64,000 nucleotides of DNA from a virus. A model generated the notes under the pieces. That model made no database searches, was not told the DNA's origin, and saw only the letters and a list, made by a program, of their open reading frames with translations. Positions 51,850-61,176 of this stretch are shown here, piece by piece. Position 1 is the first letter of the stretch; each line of letters begins with the position of its first letter. The position numbers and the translations under genes were made by a program. The stretch is taken from IMG/VR virus record IMGVR_UViG_3300031950_000001, positions 62,001-126,000 of that record. The stretch is one strand, 5' to 3'.

Positions 51850-54842
51850 TGGGTCTTAGCTACGAGGCAATAAGATGGTTGCTCGACCTTTTAATGACGA
51901 AAACGGCGCAGCAGATACAACCGCTTGTGTTGCCGCCGAACCTCCATGGCAACGATTCTATGCAGTTGCCTCGCCCCGATGATTCTATACGACAGGGAAC
52001 TAATGGTCCTTTTACGGGGCCGCAGTTGACTCTCCGCGCCGCTGATCCTAGGCAGTCTAGCATTAATAATTTGTTTAATCCTCAGTGGCCATATTCCCCC
52101 GGCAAGACGTCTACGCCGGAGGGATCTTGGAATCGTTTTGGTCGTGCGGAGTCCGCCGGTGCCACTCTTTTTGGTCCTCGGTACGAATTTGAGTCTTTGC
52201 TAAGGCTCCCTCCGGCTGGTCCTTTGCGTGTTCAACCACTTGCTAGCGAGCCATTCGCTAGTAATCGGCCGCCGCATGAGCTCCTGAATATAAGTGGTCA
52301 CGGAGGTGACTGGACTATACCTGCGCGGGAGCCGCAAAACAGTTTAGTACTATATCTTAATCGGCGTTACGACGATGCGGTAATGGATGAATCGCTAAGT
52401 CATGTCGACCTCTTTCGTTTTAAGGATTTTCCTAGGGCTATGGAGGAGTATCTCAAGCTATTGACCGGGCAAGATAATATGTTTTATCGTATGAATCTTA
52501 GAACCGCAGAGCGCGGCTCTCTTGACGCGTCTAACATTCTCGTTGCATTGTTTAGCCGCCGCCCTCTTGACCCGTCTAACAGTCCCATCGCATTGTTTGA
52601 CGGACTGAACCGAACTATCGATCAGTACAGATACGTACAAGGTCATCCGCGTCACGGTTCCGCGTCTCGATTTATTTCGCGGGTCAACGAGAAACTGAAG
52701 GCTATTCCAACTCCGCTAGATGCTGGGTCGTATGCTTTTTTCGGTGAGGTACCCGAATATACCTTGGGTGCAATGGCCGCATACGGGACGCCCGGGAGAG
52801 ATCGTCCAGAACATTACACGTCTGCTATTGTACCGTTGATATGGCAACCGATTACATGGCCTCCGCTACATGAGTCGTTCCACATCGGTACCATGTCAGC
52901 GTACGCTGGCGCAGGGCTTCTAGCTCTGCAACTGCTTTCATGGATTCCGCATCCTTCTGCGGGAGCCGTTCGTGGAGTTGCGGCGAATGCTCGTCATGCG
53001 CTGCGGCTACTTCAGCATGGCGCACACCGACTTGGACGCGTTAGTGGCTATGTCGCATCGAATATCGTGTGGCCGATTATCTTGCCGGACATTTTTAAGG
53101 ACACTACCACGGGGGTCATAAGCGCTTGGAAGACCCTTGTCGACGATCCCGATTATCGCGTACTGACATTAAATAATACGCTCACCCATTTCGCTTGTCG
53201 TACTCCGATTATAGGCCCCGACGGTCGCATGTCGACATTTTGGGATGCTAGCTATGATATCCCGCACATGATGCGCAATCCGCTTATGCGCTCGTTCTTT
53301 AGTACGAAAGTCGCCGCGGGGGCGCTTGGGGTGTGGCCTGATGATCCTCAATATAATGATGTTCTGTCCGAAGCGAGTGACCGCATACCCGAACGTGTTC
53401 ATAAGGTACGACACGAGATGAGTCCAACGTACCGTATATCCGCCGAAAGCATGACCGTTCTAACATTAACGACACCGTTACTATTTCCGAATACCGATTT
53501 TGCACCGGTGACACACATCTATGCTGATCGTGTCGAAGAAAGAGAGGTCCTTCATGGGATCATAGAGAAGTATAAAGATCAATATGCAAAAATGCAGCCG
53601 AACGACCCAGCATACGATGCAAGGGTAAAACGAGGGGCTTCTCTATTGGCGTCTAATTGGGAGAAGTTGCAAGAGCCGGATCTAAGGGTCGCAAACCAGT
53701 TTGTTGGCGACATGCAGGTAGCCGCAAGCGGCCGTGGTCTTAAATATCACGTCTTGCCGAAATTGATGATGGCTAGGTATCCGGGATCGGAGATTTTAGC
53801 AGATATCTTCCGTCCCGGCCAGACGTCCACACCGATAGAAAACGAAATCCGCAGCTTGACGCTTTCGGAAGCTGAACTTGCCAAGTATACATTTCGACTT
53901 TTGTCGTATATGAACGTTGCATCGGATGAACGTGGTAGGATATGGTTTAGCTTCGATGCCGAAGCGTTAAAGACGGACGCGGATCGAGCCACGTTTTTTA
54001 ACGATGCTGCCAAATTTAGTGTCTTACTTGAATGGTATCTAAACCGTGGTATAAATCAACTGCAGGCAGAACAGCTTCAGAATCCTCATCTCGAAATGGT
54101 CCGTAAAGCTGACGACATCGCTCAGCGCTTAATTAGGGACCTAGGCGGTAGCCTATCGGAAGCGACTGAGCAAGGTGCAAGTACGCTGCAGGCCCTGCGC
54201 AATCCAACTATTAGGCATTTAGTTTACAGCCGAATCTTTAACGCAGAATGGGTTGCAACGCAACTTGCTCTTTCGCCTTCGGAAAACGATCGAAAACAAA
54301 TTTTTAACAACGTGTATAGATATAGCCCATTTATTGCTGTACAAGCGCGCCAGTTGCAACTCGATAAGGAATGGCAGAGACAACAATACCGTGCTACTGG
54401 CAACGCTCAAATACTCGACGAATCGTTGCGGGACCAGGTTGACCAGTTGGAGGAGCCCTTCTATTTTGCATATGCGGCAGCGACCAAAGATGCGCAAGTT
54501 ACGGCTGCATTTACGCCTATGGATATGTCACTTGGCGCACTTGCCAAACAAATGGCATATCGGTGGGTGCCACAACCAAAATGGATGGTTGCCTGTTTCC
54601 AGGCTAGAGACGCGATTGCCGCTGCTCCTCTATTCCATCGCTACACGTTATTGTTGTATCCAGTTGCAGCATTCGCCCGAGGCTACGTTGATAGAACTGG
54701 GAAAGCATATAAAGAACACGCTATCGCGGCGGCCGACGAGGAACTGGCTCGTGGGTCGGACTTTGCCCAACTACTAAACGCGGGGCCTGCACGGACCGGC
54801 GAAGTTGTTTTATTGCTGAGGGAGTTGTTACCTAAGAAGTGA
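51849..54842 (+). CDS. large structural protein, unknown (997 residues)
   Basis: A 997-residue protein, start coupled to the previous stop. Residues 1-180 are low-complexity and Pro/Ser-rich. Near residues 225-255 a 14-residue segment is duplicated (LDASNILVALF then LDPSNSPIALF). A hydrophobic stretch near 355-375 (YAGAGLLALQLLSWIP) could be a membrane segment. The C-terminal half is helical (IAQRLIRDLGGSLSEATE). It sits after the portal and could be an internal virion or ejection protein. It lacks the extended coiled coil of a normal tape measure protein, though that role cannot be excluded. Confidence 0.5.
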   Translation: MGLSYEAIRWLLDLLMTKTAQQIQPLVLPPNLHGNDSMQLPRPDDSIRQGTNGPFTGPQLTLRAADPRQSSINNLFNPQWPYSPGKTSTPEGSWNRFGRAESAGATLFGPRYEFESLLRLPPAGPLRVQPLASEPFASNRPPHELLNISGHGGDWTIPAREPQNSLVLYLNRRYDDAVMDESLSHVDLFRFKDFPRAMEEYLKLLTGQDNMFYRMNLRTAERGSLDASNILVALFSRRPLDPSNSPIALFDGLNRTIDQYRYVQGHPRHGSASRFISRVNEKLKAIPTPLDAGSYAFFGEVPEYTLGAMAAYGTPGRDRPEHYTSAIVPLIWQPITWPPLHESFHIGTMSAYAGAGLLALQLLSWIPHPSAGAVRGVAANARHALRLLQHGAHRLGRVSGYVASNIVWPIILPDIFKDTTTGVISAWKTLVDDPDYRVLTLNNTLTHFACRTPIIGPDGRMSTFWDASYDIPHMMRNPLMRSFFSTKVAAGALGVWPDDPQYNDVLSEASDRIPERVHKVRHEMSPTYRISAESMTVLTLTTPLLFPNTDFAPVTHIYADRVEEREVLHGIIEKYKDQYAKMQPNDPAYDARVKRGASLLASNWEKLQEPDLRVANQFVGDMQVAASGRGLKYHVLPKLMMARYPGSEILADIFRPGQTSTPIENEIRSLTLSEAELAKYTFRLLSYMNVASDERGRIWFSFDAEALKTDADRATFFNDAAKFSVLLEWYLNRGINQLQAEQLQNPHLEMVRKADDIAQRLIRDLGGSLSEATEQGASTLQALRNPTIRHLVYSRIFNAEWVATQLALSPSENDRKQIFNNVYRYSPFIAVQARQLQLDKEWQRQQYRATGNAQILDESLRDQVDQLEEPFYFAYAAATKDAQVTAAFTPMDMSLGALAKQMAYRWVPQPKWMVACFQARDAIAAAPLFHRYTLLLYPVAAFARGYVDRTGKAYKEHAIAAADEELARGSDFAQLLNAGPARTGEVVLLLRELLPKK

Positions 54843-54848
54843 TTCAAT

Positions 54849-55334
54849 ATGACCTTTATCGACGTATTAAACACTAAGATCGCAGACTTTGCTGCCGACC
54901 CGGATAAGGTTTTGTCCGAATCGGCAGATGACTTATTACGTCGTCTTGACGTCGGTTCGCCGTCCACAGACGACGTCGCGACGTCTCTTATATATTTTGT
55001 TGCCACGTATGGGCTTAATCAGCTACGTCATATTCCTTTGGAAAGAATGTTAGAATTAATTTATAGGGGCGAACTCCCAGAAACGCCTACGGAAATTGCA
55101 GTTATTGTTTCGTCTGCCCTAAAGCTTGATAAGTTCGACTACAGTACGTTAGGCGGAAGTCGTGTATTGGATTTTTGGACTGAGCTTACAGTCCAAGATC
55201 GTCTGTGTACGATTGCGGGCGTGCCGGATATTGTATTTGACGCGTTAAAGAAGTGTGTCGAGTCGGAAGATCGTGCAGAGGCAATCATTTTGGCTTTGGT
55301 TAGTCACATGAAATCACTCCTAAAGGTCGATTAG
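54849..55334 (+). CDS. unknown small helical protein
   Basis: A 161-residue acidic helical protein, ATG 54849, 7 bases after the previous stop. Regular short helices with Leu/Ala (PDKVLSESADDLLRRLDVG, EAIILALVSHMKSLLKVD) suggest an oligomerising protein. No motif recognised. It shares an operon with the structural gene upstream and the cold-shock protein downstream. Confidence 0.5.
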   Translation: MTFIDVLNTKIADFAADPDKVLSESADDLLRRLDVGSPSTDDVATSLIYFVATYGLNQLRHIPLERMLELIYRGELPETPTEIAVIVSSALKLDKFDYSTLGGSRVLDFWTELTVQDRLCTIAGVPDIVFDALKKCVESEDRAEAIILALVSHMKSLLKVD

Positions 55335-55349
55335 TCGGAGAGGTACATC

Positions 55350-55598
55350 ATGTTTAAGAAAGGAAAAATAAAGAAGATTTTCCACGACAAAGGGTATGGT
55401 TTCATCGTACCCAATGGTGGGGGTGCAGATGTCTTTTTCCATGTCAAATCCTACGTCGGCGATATTCCTTTTACCGAACTTCAGCCCGGTTATGAAATCG
55501 AATATGAAGATTACATCGTCAATTCGCGAATCCGAACCAAATTAGTCAAGTTTACAAAGGACATCAGTGATGACACCGTTAACACTTCAGGATCGTGA
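55350..55598 (+). CDS. cold-shock-domain protein
   Basis: An 82-residue protein with GGAGAGG before ATG 55350. It begins GKIKKIFHDKGYGFIVP, with the RNP1 motif (KGYGFI) and the RNP2-like VFFHV typical of CspA-family single-strand nucleic acid binders. In this phage, which carries many hairpin-forming transcripts, an RNA chaperone would be useful; that link is inference. It overlaps the next gene. Confidence 0.85.
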   Translation: MFKKGKIKKIFHDKGYGFIVPNGGGADVFFHVKSYVGDIPFTELQPGYEIEYEDYIVNSRIRTKLVKFTKDISDDTVNTSGS

Positions 55599-55893
55599 AT
55601 GGGTAACTGCCGTTATTGAATCCACCGTTGCCAAGGCAATGATTGAGTTTAAGGATGAAAATGCAAAGCTCAGGGAAGAACTTATTGCTACAACAAGGGA
55701 TCTATCAAAGTCCTTGGAGGAATACGTCCATCGACAGCTCAAGGAGTGTCAGACAACTTGTCGAGAACGACAGTATGGTTTTCTCCAACATCTCATTGCC
55801 GGAGCCGTAGGTGGATTGGTCGTAGGTGCTGCTACGAACGGACATAATATTTTTAGTATCATACAGGGAATCATTCGATATATTTTCTCGTGA
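55570..55893 (+). CDS. small coiled-coil membrane protein
   Basis: A 107-residue protein starting at ATG 55570 inside the previous gene (GTG 55567 also possible). An N-terminal coiled coil (about residues 10-60) is followed by two Cys and a glycine-rich membrane segment AGAVGGLVVGAATNG near 78-92. The arrangement resembles small phage membrane proteins of the holin or XhlA type, but no lysin gene is adjacent, so holin is only a guess. Confidence 0.5.
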   Translation: MTPLTLQDREWVTAVIESTVAKAMIEFKDENAKLREELIATTRDLSKSLEEYVHRQLKECQTTCRERQYGFLQHLIAGAVGGLVVGAATNGHNIFSIIQGIIRYIFS

Positions 55894-55956
55894 TTTTCAT
55901 TCCCTCCTTGAGCGTGCGGGTTTGCTCGACTGCTTCCTGGCATTGGACGTCGAAAA

Positions 55957-57732
55957 ATGCCCGAAAAGCCGAAACCGCAACAACCGGTCGTGCAACAACA
56001 GCAGCAGGTCGAAGAAGGCCCTGGGATGCTGGAGCAGGCGCTCAGCATCCTTAAAATGTTCCTGTTTATGTATGCCGCGAGCGCCGGCCTTGTCCCTAGA
56101 AGCGAGGCGGCAAAACGTAGTTTACAGGCCTTTAGACAACAGATAAAAGCACGAGGCGACATAGTTCCACTGGAGCAGAAAGAAGTCGACAAAATCGTCA
56201 ATACCGTGGCGCGCTGGTTCGGATTTCCTTCCATAGAGCAGGTTCCCGAAAAAAATCGACAACTAATTTACGAAGTTGCTAGATACGTCAACTGGTTCGC
56301 GCCAGAGATAACGGACTATGTGCTCGCGCCGACCGGCAGTTTTTCGCAGCTATATTCCTATCTTGGTGCAGGGTTCCAAAAATTTGATCCTACTCTTAGT
56401 CGCGTAGGACCCAACGGGAAGCCCCTGTTTCAAGAAGTTGGCGAATGGATCATCGATAAATTCTACGCGAACGCCAATTTACGTGATAATAGGTTTATTG
56501 CTCTAACGGGCGGGATGCCGGCCGGCGCGTTCGGCGAGATGGTCTATCATTTAATCACGTTGGGATTGGTTCCCTTTAACGAATCCTATAACGAGATTAT
56601 TTCTGCCATTAATCGACACGCCCCGGCAGTTGTAAGAACAGGGCTTCTGCTGCAGAGCCTTGGCAAATCAAATATCGATATTAGCGACGCCGTAACGGCT
56701 TATAATTCTTTTCTTGCTATGCTCGCTCCCGAAAAGATTGGCGGGACCCCGGCCGAGCAAATTGAACGACTACGGCATACAATCGCTCGGCTTAAAGCTA
56801 CTTTTGCTCCTAAAGGACCGGGTGAACTTTCTACGGAAGAAGCGCTGAAGAAAGATGCCGAGCGTATTGTAAAAGCCATCAACTCTATGGGAGGACGATG
56901 GTACGGCACCTTAGTATACGCCCTTCAGAACGGATTTGTAAGTCCAGCGTCGATAGCCGGGCGAATGGCTTCGCAGATTTTAAGCGGCCGGCCCGTTCCC
57001 GTTTTCAATTCGAATCAGGTATATAGCGCCCTTGTTCGAAGTGGCGTTCGCCCGGCGGATGCCGTCGTCATGCTCCAGAGTCCCAATATCTATAAGCCCT
57101 ATTTTAATGATCCTCGACTGCAGCACGCCCTGCGAGGCGCTCAGTGGATGGAGTTTAATCGAAATATGAGTTGGCTCGAGGCCGCGCTCCGTCGTGGAGG
57201 GGTTTCCCCAGGACTTGCCCATGAGGCAGCGATGGCAAATTTTGCGGCTCTTGTTGGCTATACTTTGCCCGAAGCACGACAAATATTAGGACGGTATGAT
57301 CCGACGTTGTTCGATAAGATACAGCAACTTACCGAAGAGAATCTCCGACGTCCTGAATCCTTGATACTAGGACGAAACGACTTAGCAGTAAGAGCGGTTA
57401 GTACTATTAAAGACATAGCGCAGAACCCCCCAAAAGATTGGTTCCAAGCACTCTTGCGCGTTATAGGCGGACTCTACGATTACGCTCCGGTAGAACTAGA
57501 AATGCCGCCTGCGGAAATACCGCCGCCCGGAGCTCCGGCGGCTTCGGGACTTGGTCATCTAACCGGAGGACCAGCAGGCCAGTTGTTTGGTCAATTCGGC
57601 CGTCAGGGATATGGAACAACCGGTGGACTAGGTGTACCTATCGTTAATGCAGTGGCGGGAACATTTACCGAATGGCCGCCTAAACCGCCAAGCGGGGCGG
57701 GGCCTCGGCCGTTAGGACAGCCTATAGCGTAA
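55957..57732 (+). CDS. unknown structural protein (591 residues)
   Basis: A 591-residue, largely helical protein; ATG 55957 has only a weak TTGGA site. The N-terminus is Pro/Gln-rich, then helical blocks with VARWFGFPSIEQVPEKNRQ and TGGMPAGAFGEMVYHLITLG. The C-terminal 90 residues are Gly/Pro-rich. Some segments look like weak repeats of about 60 residues. Probably a virion protein; function not recognised. Confidence 0.5.
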   Translation: MPEKPKPQQPVVQQQQQVEEGPGMLEQALSILKMFLFMYAASAGLVPRSEAAKRSLQAFRQQIKARGDIVPLEQKEVDKIVNTVARWFGFPSIEQVPEKNRQLIYEVARYVNWFAPEITDYVLAPTGSFSQLYSYLGAGFQKFDPTLSRVGPNGKPLFQEVGEWIIDKFYANANLRDNRFIALTGGMPAGAFGEMVYHLITLGLVPFNESYNEIISAINRHAPAVVRTGLLLQSLGKSNIDISDAVTAYNSFLAMLAPEKIGGTPAEQIERLRHTIARLKATFAPKGPGELSTEEALKKDAERIVKAINSMGGRWYGTLVYALQNGFVSPASIAGRMASQILSGRPVPVFNSNQVYSALVRSGVRPADAVVMLQSPNIYKPYFNDPRLQHALRGAQWMEFNRNMSWLEAALRRGGVSPGLAHEAAMANFAALVGYTLPEARQILGRYDPTLFDKIQQLTEENLRRPESLILGRNDLAVRAVSTIKDIAQNPPKDWFQALLRVIGGLYDYAPVELEMPPAEIPPPGAPAASGLGHLTGGPAGQLFGQFGRQGYGTTGGLGVPIVNAVAGTFTEWPPKPPSGAGPRPLGQPIA

Positions 57733-57753
57733 GAAACAGCGACAAGGACAAAA

Positions 57754-57777
57754 AAATTTGATTCCGGAATCAAAATT
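57754..57777. repeat. palindromic element copy 13 abutting a start codon
   Basis: Dyad core perfect, right arm ending CAAAATT directly before ATG 57778, the same arrangement as at 51472. Confidence 0.85.
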
Positions 57778-60069
57778 ATGGCCTTCGCACCAGGCATTCA
57801 AGACAGATACCGGTTTGGCGACTATACGGCGCTAAAGCCTGGCCAGTTTGCGACTCTTGTCATTCAAGAGCATCATGCCAAGCGGGCCGGAAAGCACTAC
57901 GATATTCGTCTCGGAACACCGGAGCTGGGTCTTTTTTCCTGGTCATCCCGAAAGTTTCTGCCCGATATCAGTGATAAAATACTCGCCGTCCAGCAACCTC
58001 TTCATGATTATGATTACAAAGACTATGTCGGGCCAATCGACGCAGGATATGGCGCTGGAGATGTAAGAAAAGTCCTCGAGACATCCGTTCTTGTTACGAA
58101 TGTTACCCCGGACTCGATTAGCTTTACGACTGCGGAGGAACGCCTCCCTTCTAGGTTTACGCTTGTAAGGGATAAACGAGACCCCCGTCGGTGGTATCTT
58201 ATTAATAATACGCCGTCTGAGTATCCCGATTACACAAAACCTCGGATGAAATACGTAGATACCGAGGAAGTCGATAAATTTATCGACAAAATGAAAAACG
58301 GGGATACGCTGCAGGAAAAGATCGACGGCGCGCACGGGATCGTTCGGCTGCTGAAGGATACGGTTGAGGTCTATAGCGTCAGGAAATCCGTTACCGGCCG
58401 TCCAATCGTACATACCGAGCGCATTTTCGGTGGAAGACCTAAGATACAGCTGCCACCGGAAATCAGGGATTCGATTCTGGGTGGCGAAATCCGGGCGGAA
58501 CGCGAAGGCAAAGCCACGGCGCCCCAGGAATTAGGTTCATTTCTAAACTCTGCCATCGCCAAAAGCCTTATCAAACAGCTACAGACCGATACAAAACTCA
58601 AAGTATCGTTATTCGATATAGTCCGATTGGGGGGGAAGCCAGTAACCGATAAGGACTATCAGGAGCGACTCAAGCTTTTACAAGAAAAAGTATTGCCGCA
58701 TCTTCCTCGAGACACCTTCGATATTGTTCAAACCGCGACCACGCCTGATGCGGCTCGAAAGCTCTGGAATAGCATTCTCAAAGGCGAGAACCCAAGAACT
58801 GAAGAGGGGGTTATTCTCCGTCCTGCCGGAAAAGAACCGCTTAAAGCTAAATTGGTTACGGAATTTAACGTTTATATCCGAGGTATCTTTCCTGGCGAAG
58901 GGAAGTATCGGAACAAAGCTGCCGGCGGTTTTTACTATTCCTTCGAGCCAGATGGGCCTATCGTTGGTTACGTCGGAACAGGGTTTAGTGATGAATTTCG
59001 CGAAGAACTTTTCCGGAATCCGGAGAACTATATTGGACGGGTTGCAAGAATAAAAGCGCAAGGTCAGTTCCCCTCAGGAGCACTTCGTGCGCCTGTCTTT
59101 ATTGCCATTGACGAAGATAAACCGCAAGTTGCCGTGCCGCCAGCTACTCCGCCGAGAGGCGTAAAGGTGGCATATTTAAACATTATTGACGATCCGGAGC
59201 ACCGCGGCAAATGGCTGAATGTCTTCGATGAGATTAAGGAATTGGTTGATAAATATAAAGACAAGGCTGTTGAGGCCTGGAAGAACGGTCAATTATATAT
59301 CGAAACGGATAAAGGAATCATCAAAATAGCCGGTACAAGCTGGTCGCCGGTAGGATGGGTTTATGATGCGATGGAATTGATGACGCAACCTATTGGTGGA
59401 CCGACTCCGCTTTCGATGAGTCTTGCCGGCGGCGTGCTCTCCGGTACCATTTCGGCGCTTACGGCTTTGGGCATAGGCACGCTTCTGAATCTCTTTGAAG
59501 GCAAAAAGAAAATTGTCAATACGAAAAAATTAGTTACGCGCGCTGCAATTTTAGGCGCAATTTTAGGGGCCCTTCCTGGACTATCGGTCGGGATTTCGCG
59601 ACGCATGAGCGGCGGTGATTGGAAAGGTTTTTTTGAGCCGTGGCCAGAAAAGGCGGTGGAGTCAAAAGCAGCAGCCGATGGGATGGAACGTGTCGCTCAA
59701 GAGCTTACGATTCAGTATCCTCCTCTTACGCCTATTGACCAAAGAACCAAGGAGCCCGTCGATATCGCGCCCATTTATATCGTCAATGAGCCCCATTGGC
59801 GGGATGTTGTTCTGCGAGACCCTTATCTTACCGAAATTGAAAAAGCCGTTGTCGCCGCACCTGTCTATGCGACTGCTTTAGCGGCCGGTAGAAACTCCGT
59901 AACCCCAGGAGAAATAGCATATACTGCCCTAAAAGCCGGTCTTGGTGCTATAATAGGCCATAAGATAGGCACTCTTGCCGGGGCAATTCTAGCTCTCAGC
60001 CCGGAATTTCGCGAAAAGCTTCAGCAAAGCGGGATGCTTGCTGGAATTCTAAAGACAGTTATAACTTGA
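57778..60069 (+). CDS. LigD-type phosphoesterase-ATP-dependent DNA ligase with C-terminal membrane segments
   Basis: A 763-residue protein. Residues about 22-145 match the LigD 3'-phosphoesterase domain (VIQEHHAKRAGKHYDIRL, GLFSWSS, GYGAGDV and TLVRD). About 155-375 is an ATP-ligase nucleotidyltransferase with motif I K-I-D-G at residue 181, GGEIRAE near 240, LFDIVRLGG near 285, EEGVILRP near 342 and KAKL near 358. An OB-fold follows to about 465 (GRVARIKAQGQFPSG). After that come hydrophobic Gly/Ala-rich stretches near 546-572, 587-606 and 718-745. The catalytic residues look intact. A ligase with membrane-like segments encoded among structural genes suggests a virion-carried or membrane-anchored repair enzyme acting on incoming DNA ends; that role is inferred. 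Confidence 0.8.
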   Translation: MAFAPGIQDRYRFGDYTALKPGQFATLVIQEHHAKRAGKHYDIRLGTPELGLFSWSSRKFLPDISDKILAVQQPLHDYDYKDYVGPIDAGYGAGDVRKVLETSVLVTNVTPDSISFTTAEERLPSRFTLVRDKRDPRRWYLINNTPSEYPDYTKPRMKYVDTEEVDKFIDKMKNGDTLQEKIDGAHGIVRLLKDTVEVYSVRKSVTGRPIVHTERIFGGRPKIQLPPEIRDSILGGEIRAEREGKATAPQELGSFLNSAIAKSLIKQLQTDTKLKVSLFDIVRLGGKPVTDKDYQERLKLLQEKVLPHLPRDTFDIVQTATTPDAARKLWNSILKGENPRTEEGVILRPAGKEPLKAKLVTEFNVYIRGIFPGEGKYRNKAAGGFYYSFEPDGPIVGYVGTGFSDEFREELFRNPENYIGRVARIKAQGQFPSGALRAPVFIAIDEDKPQVAVPPATPPRGVKVAYLNIIDDPEHRGKWLNVFDEIKELVDKYKDKAVEAWKNGQLYIETDKGIIKIAGTSWSPVGWVYDAMELMTQPIGGPTPLSMSLAGGVLSGTISALTALGIGTLLNLFEGKKKIVNTKKLVTRAAILGAILGALPGLSVGISRRMSGGDWKGFFEPWPEKAVESKAAADGMERVAQELTIQYPPLTPIDQRTKEPVDIAPIYIVNEPHWRDVVLRDPYLTEIEKAVVAAPVYATALAAGRNSVTPGEIAYTALKAGLGAIIGHKIGTLAGAILALSPEFREKLQQSGMLAGILKTVIT

Positions 60070-60135
60070 GCATCGTACCAGGACCGGATTATAATTGAAA
60101 AGAAGTAACGACACCCCTCTTTTGGAGAAGTAGTC

Positions 60136-61155
60136 ATGCGATATCTTGTCGGTTTTTCGGTCCTTTTACTCTCTATTGTTGGCTGCGGAAAGGACAACCC
60201 ACCTATGCCTCCACGACCGCCCGACGAACTCGATATTTCCTTCAACGGCCCAACGAACATTTCTTATGGGGAACTTGCGACGATTTCGATTTCAGGCTTG
60301 CCGTTGGAAGTCGTTAACAGTGCCAAGGTTTATGTCTGGCCTCGAGATGAAGTCAAACTCGTACCGGCCATTTCATGGGATTCGAAACCGTTTGTCTTCT
60401 TTTCCTCGACCAAACCTGCCAAATATCTCCTTTGGATCACCGTCAATACGGGAAAGCTAGTAGGCTATGCCGAATGGCCTATTGAAGTAGGTGTACCGCC
60501 CGGCCCCGAACCTAAGCCTGAACCCAAGCCAGAACCGAAACCAGAGCCCGAGCCCAAGCCCGAACCGAAACCTGCGCCTAAACCCGAACCCAAGCCCGAA
60601 CCGAAACCTGAGCCTAAACCCGAACCCAAGCCCGAACCGAAACCTGAGCCTAAACCCGAACCCAAGCCCGAACCTGTTGCGGAAAAAGTCTGGGGCGTTC
60701 TGATCGTCGAAGAAAGCAGCAAGCGTACCCCTCAGATCGCATCCGTCATTTTCTCGCAAGATGTCGATAGATACGTCAAGTCCAAAGGCTGGGGATTCTA
60801 TAAATTAGATAAGGACATCGTTACTCCTGACAATGCGCCGCCTAAGGAATATGTTGATTGGATTAAGCTGGCCGTCCAGAAAGGAATTCCTTATGTCTTC
60901 GTGATTTCCGAAAAAGGAAAGCGACTGCGAGAATTTCCGCTTCCTGCAACTGCAGACGGGCTATTGCGAGAATTGACCAATTGCGGGAAGGATAACTATG
61001 ACGAAGTGAAACGATGGTTGCAAGAGACGTCGCCGCCTCCAAAGAAACAGGAAAGCGGCGTCAAGTGGACCATTCCTCAAAGCCCGTCAGGCGTTTCATG
61101 GCCTACTACATGTCCGTCTGGAACCTGTCCTAGCAGATATTTTATTAATTTCTAA
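60136..61155 (+). CDS. lipoprotein with PEPK repeat linker
   Basis: A 339-residue protein with TTGGAG before ATG 60136. Signal sequence VLLLSIVGC ends in a lipobox, so Cys at residue 17 is probably lipidated. Residues about 30-115 form a beta domain. About 118-180 is a run of P-E-P-K units encoded by 12-bp tandem repeats. The C-terminal domain ([33 protein letters not shown]) is alpha/beta, followed by Cys-containing tail. A membrane-spanning linker lets the C-terminal domain reach across the envelope, as in TonB-like proteins. The following gene encodes a protease. Confidence 0.75.
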   Translation: MRYLVGFSVLLLSIVGCGKDNPPMPPRPPDELDISFNGPTNISYGELATISISGLPLEVVNSAKVYVWPRDEVKLVPAISWDSKPFVFFSSTKPAKYLLWITVNTGKLVGYAEWPIEVGVPPGPEPKPEPKPEPKPEPEPKPEPKPAPKPEPKPEPKPEPKPEPKPEPKPEPKPEPKPEPVAEKVWGVLIVEESSKRTPQIASVIFSQDVDRYVKSKGWGFYKLDKDIVTPDNAPPKEYVDWIKLAVQKGIPYVFVISEKGKRLREFPLPATADGLLRELTNCGKDNYDEVKRWLQETSPPPKKQESGVKWTIPQSPSGVSWPTTCPSGTCPSRYFINF

Positions 61156-61176
61156 TTCCGCAAAGGGATTCCAATC

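Noticed and set aside
60505-60680. Short regular repeats that could suggest a CRISPR array
   Set aside because: These are in-frame 12-bp repeats coding P-E-P-K units, with no spacers.
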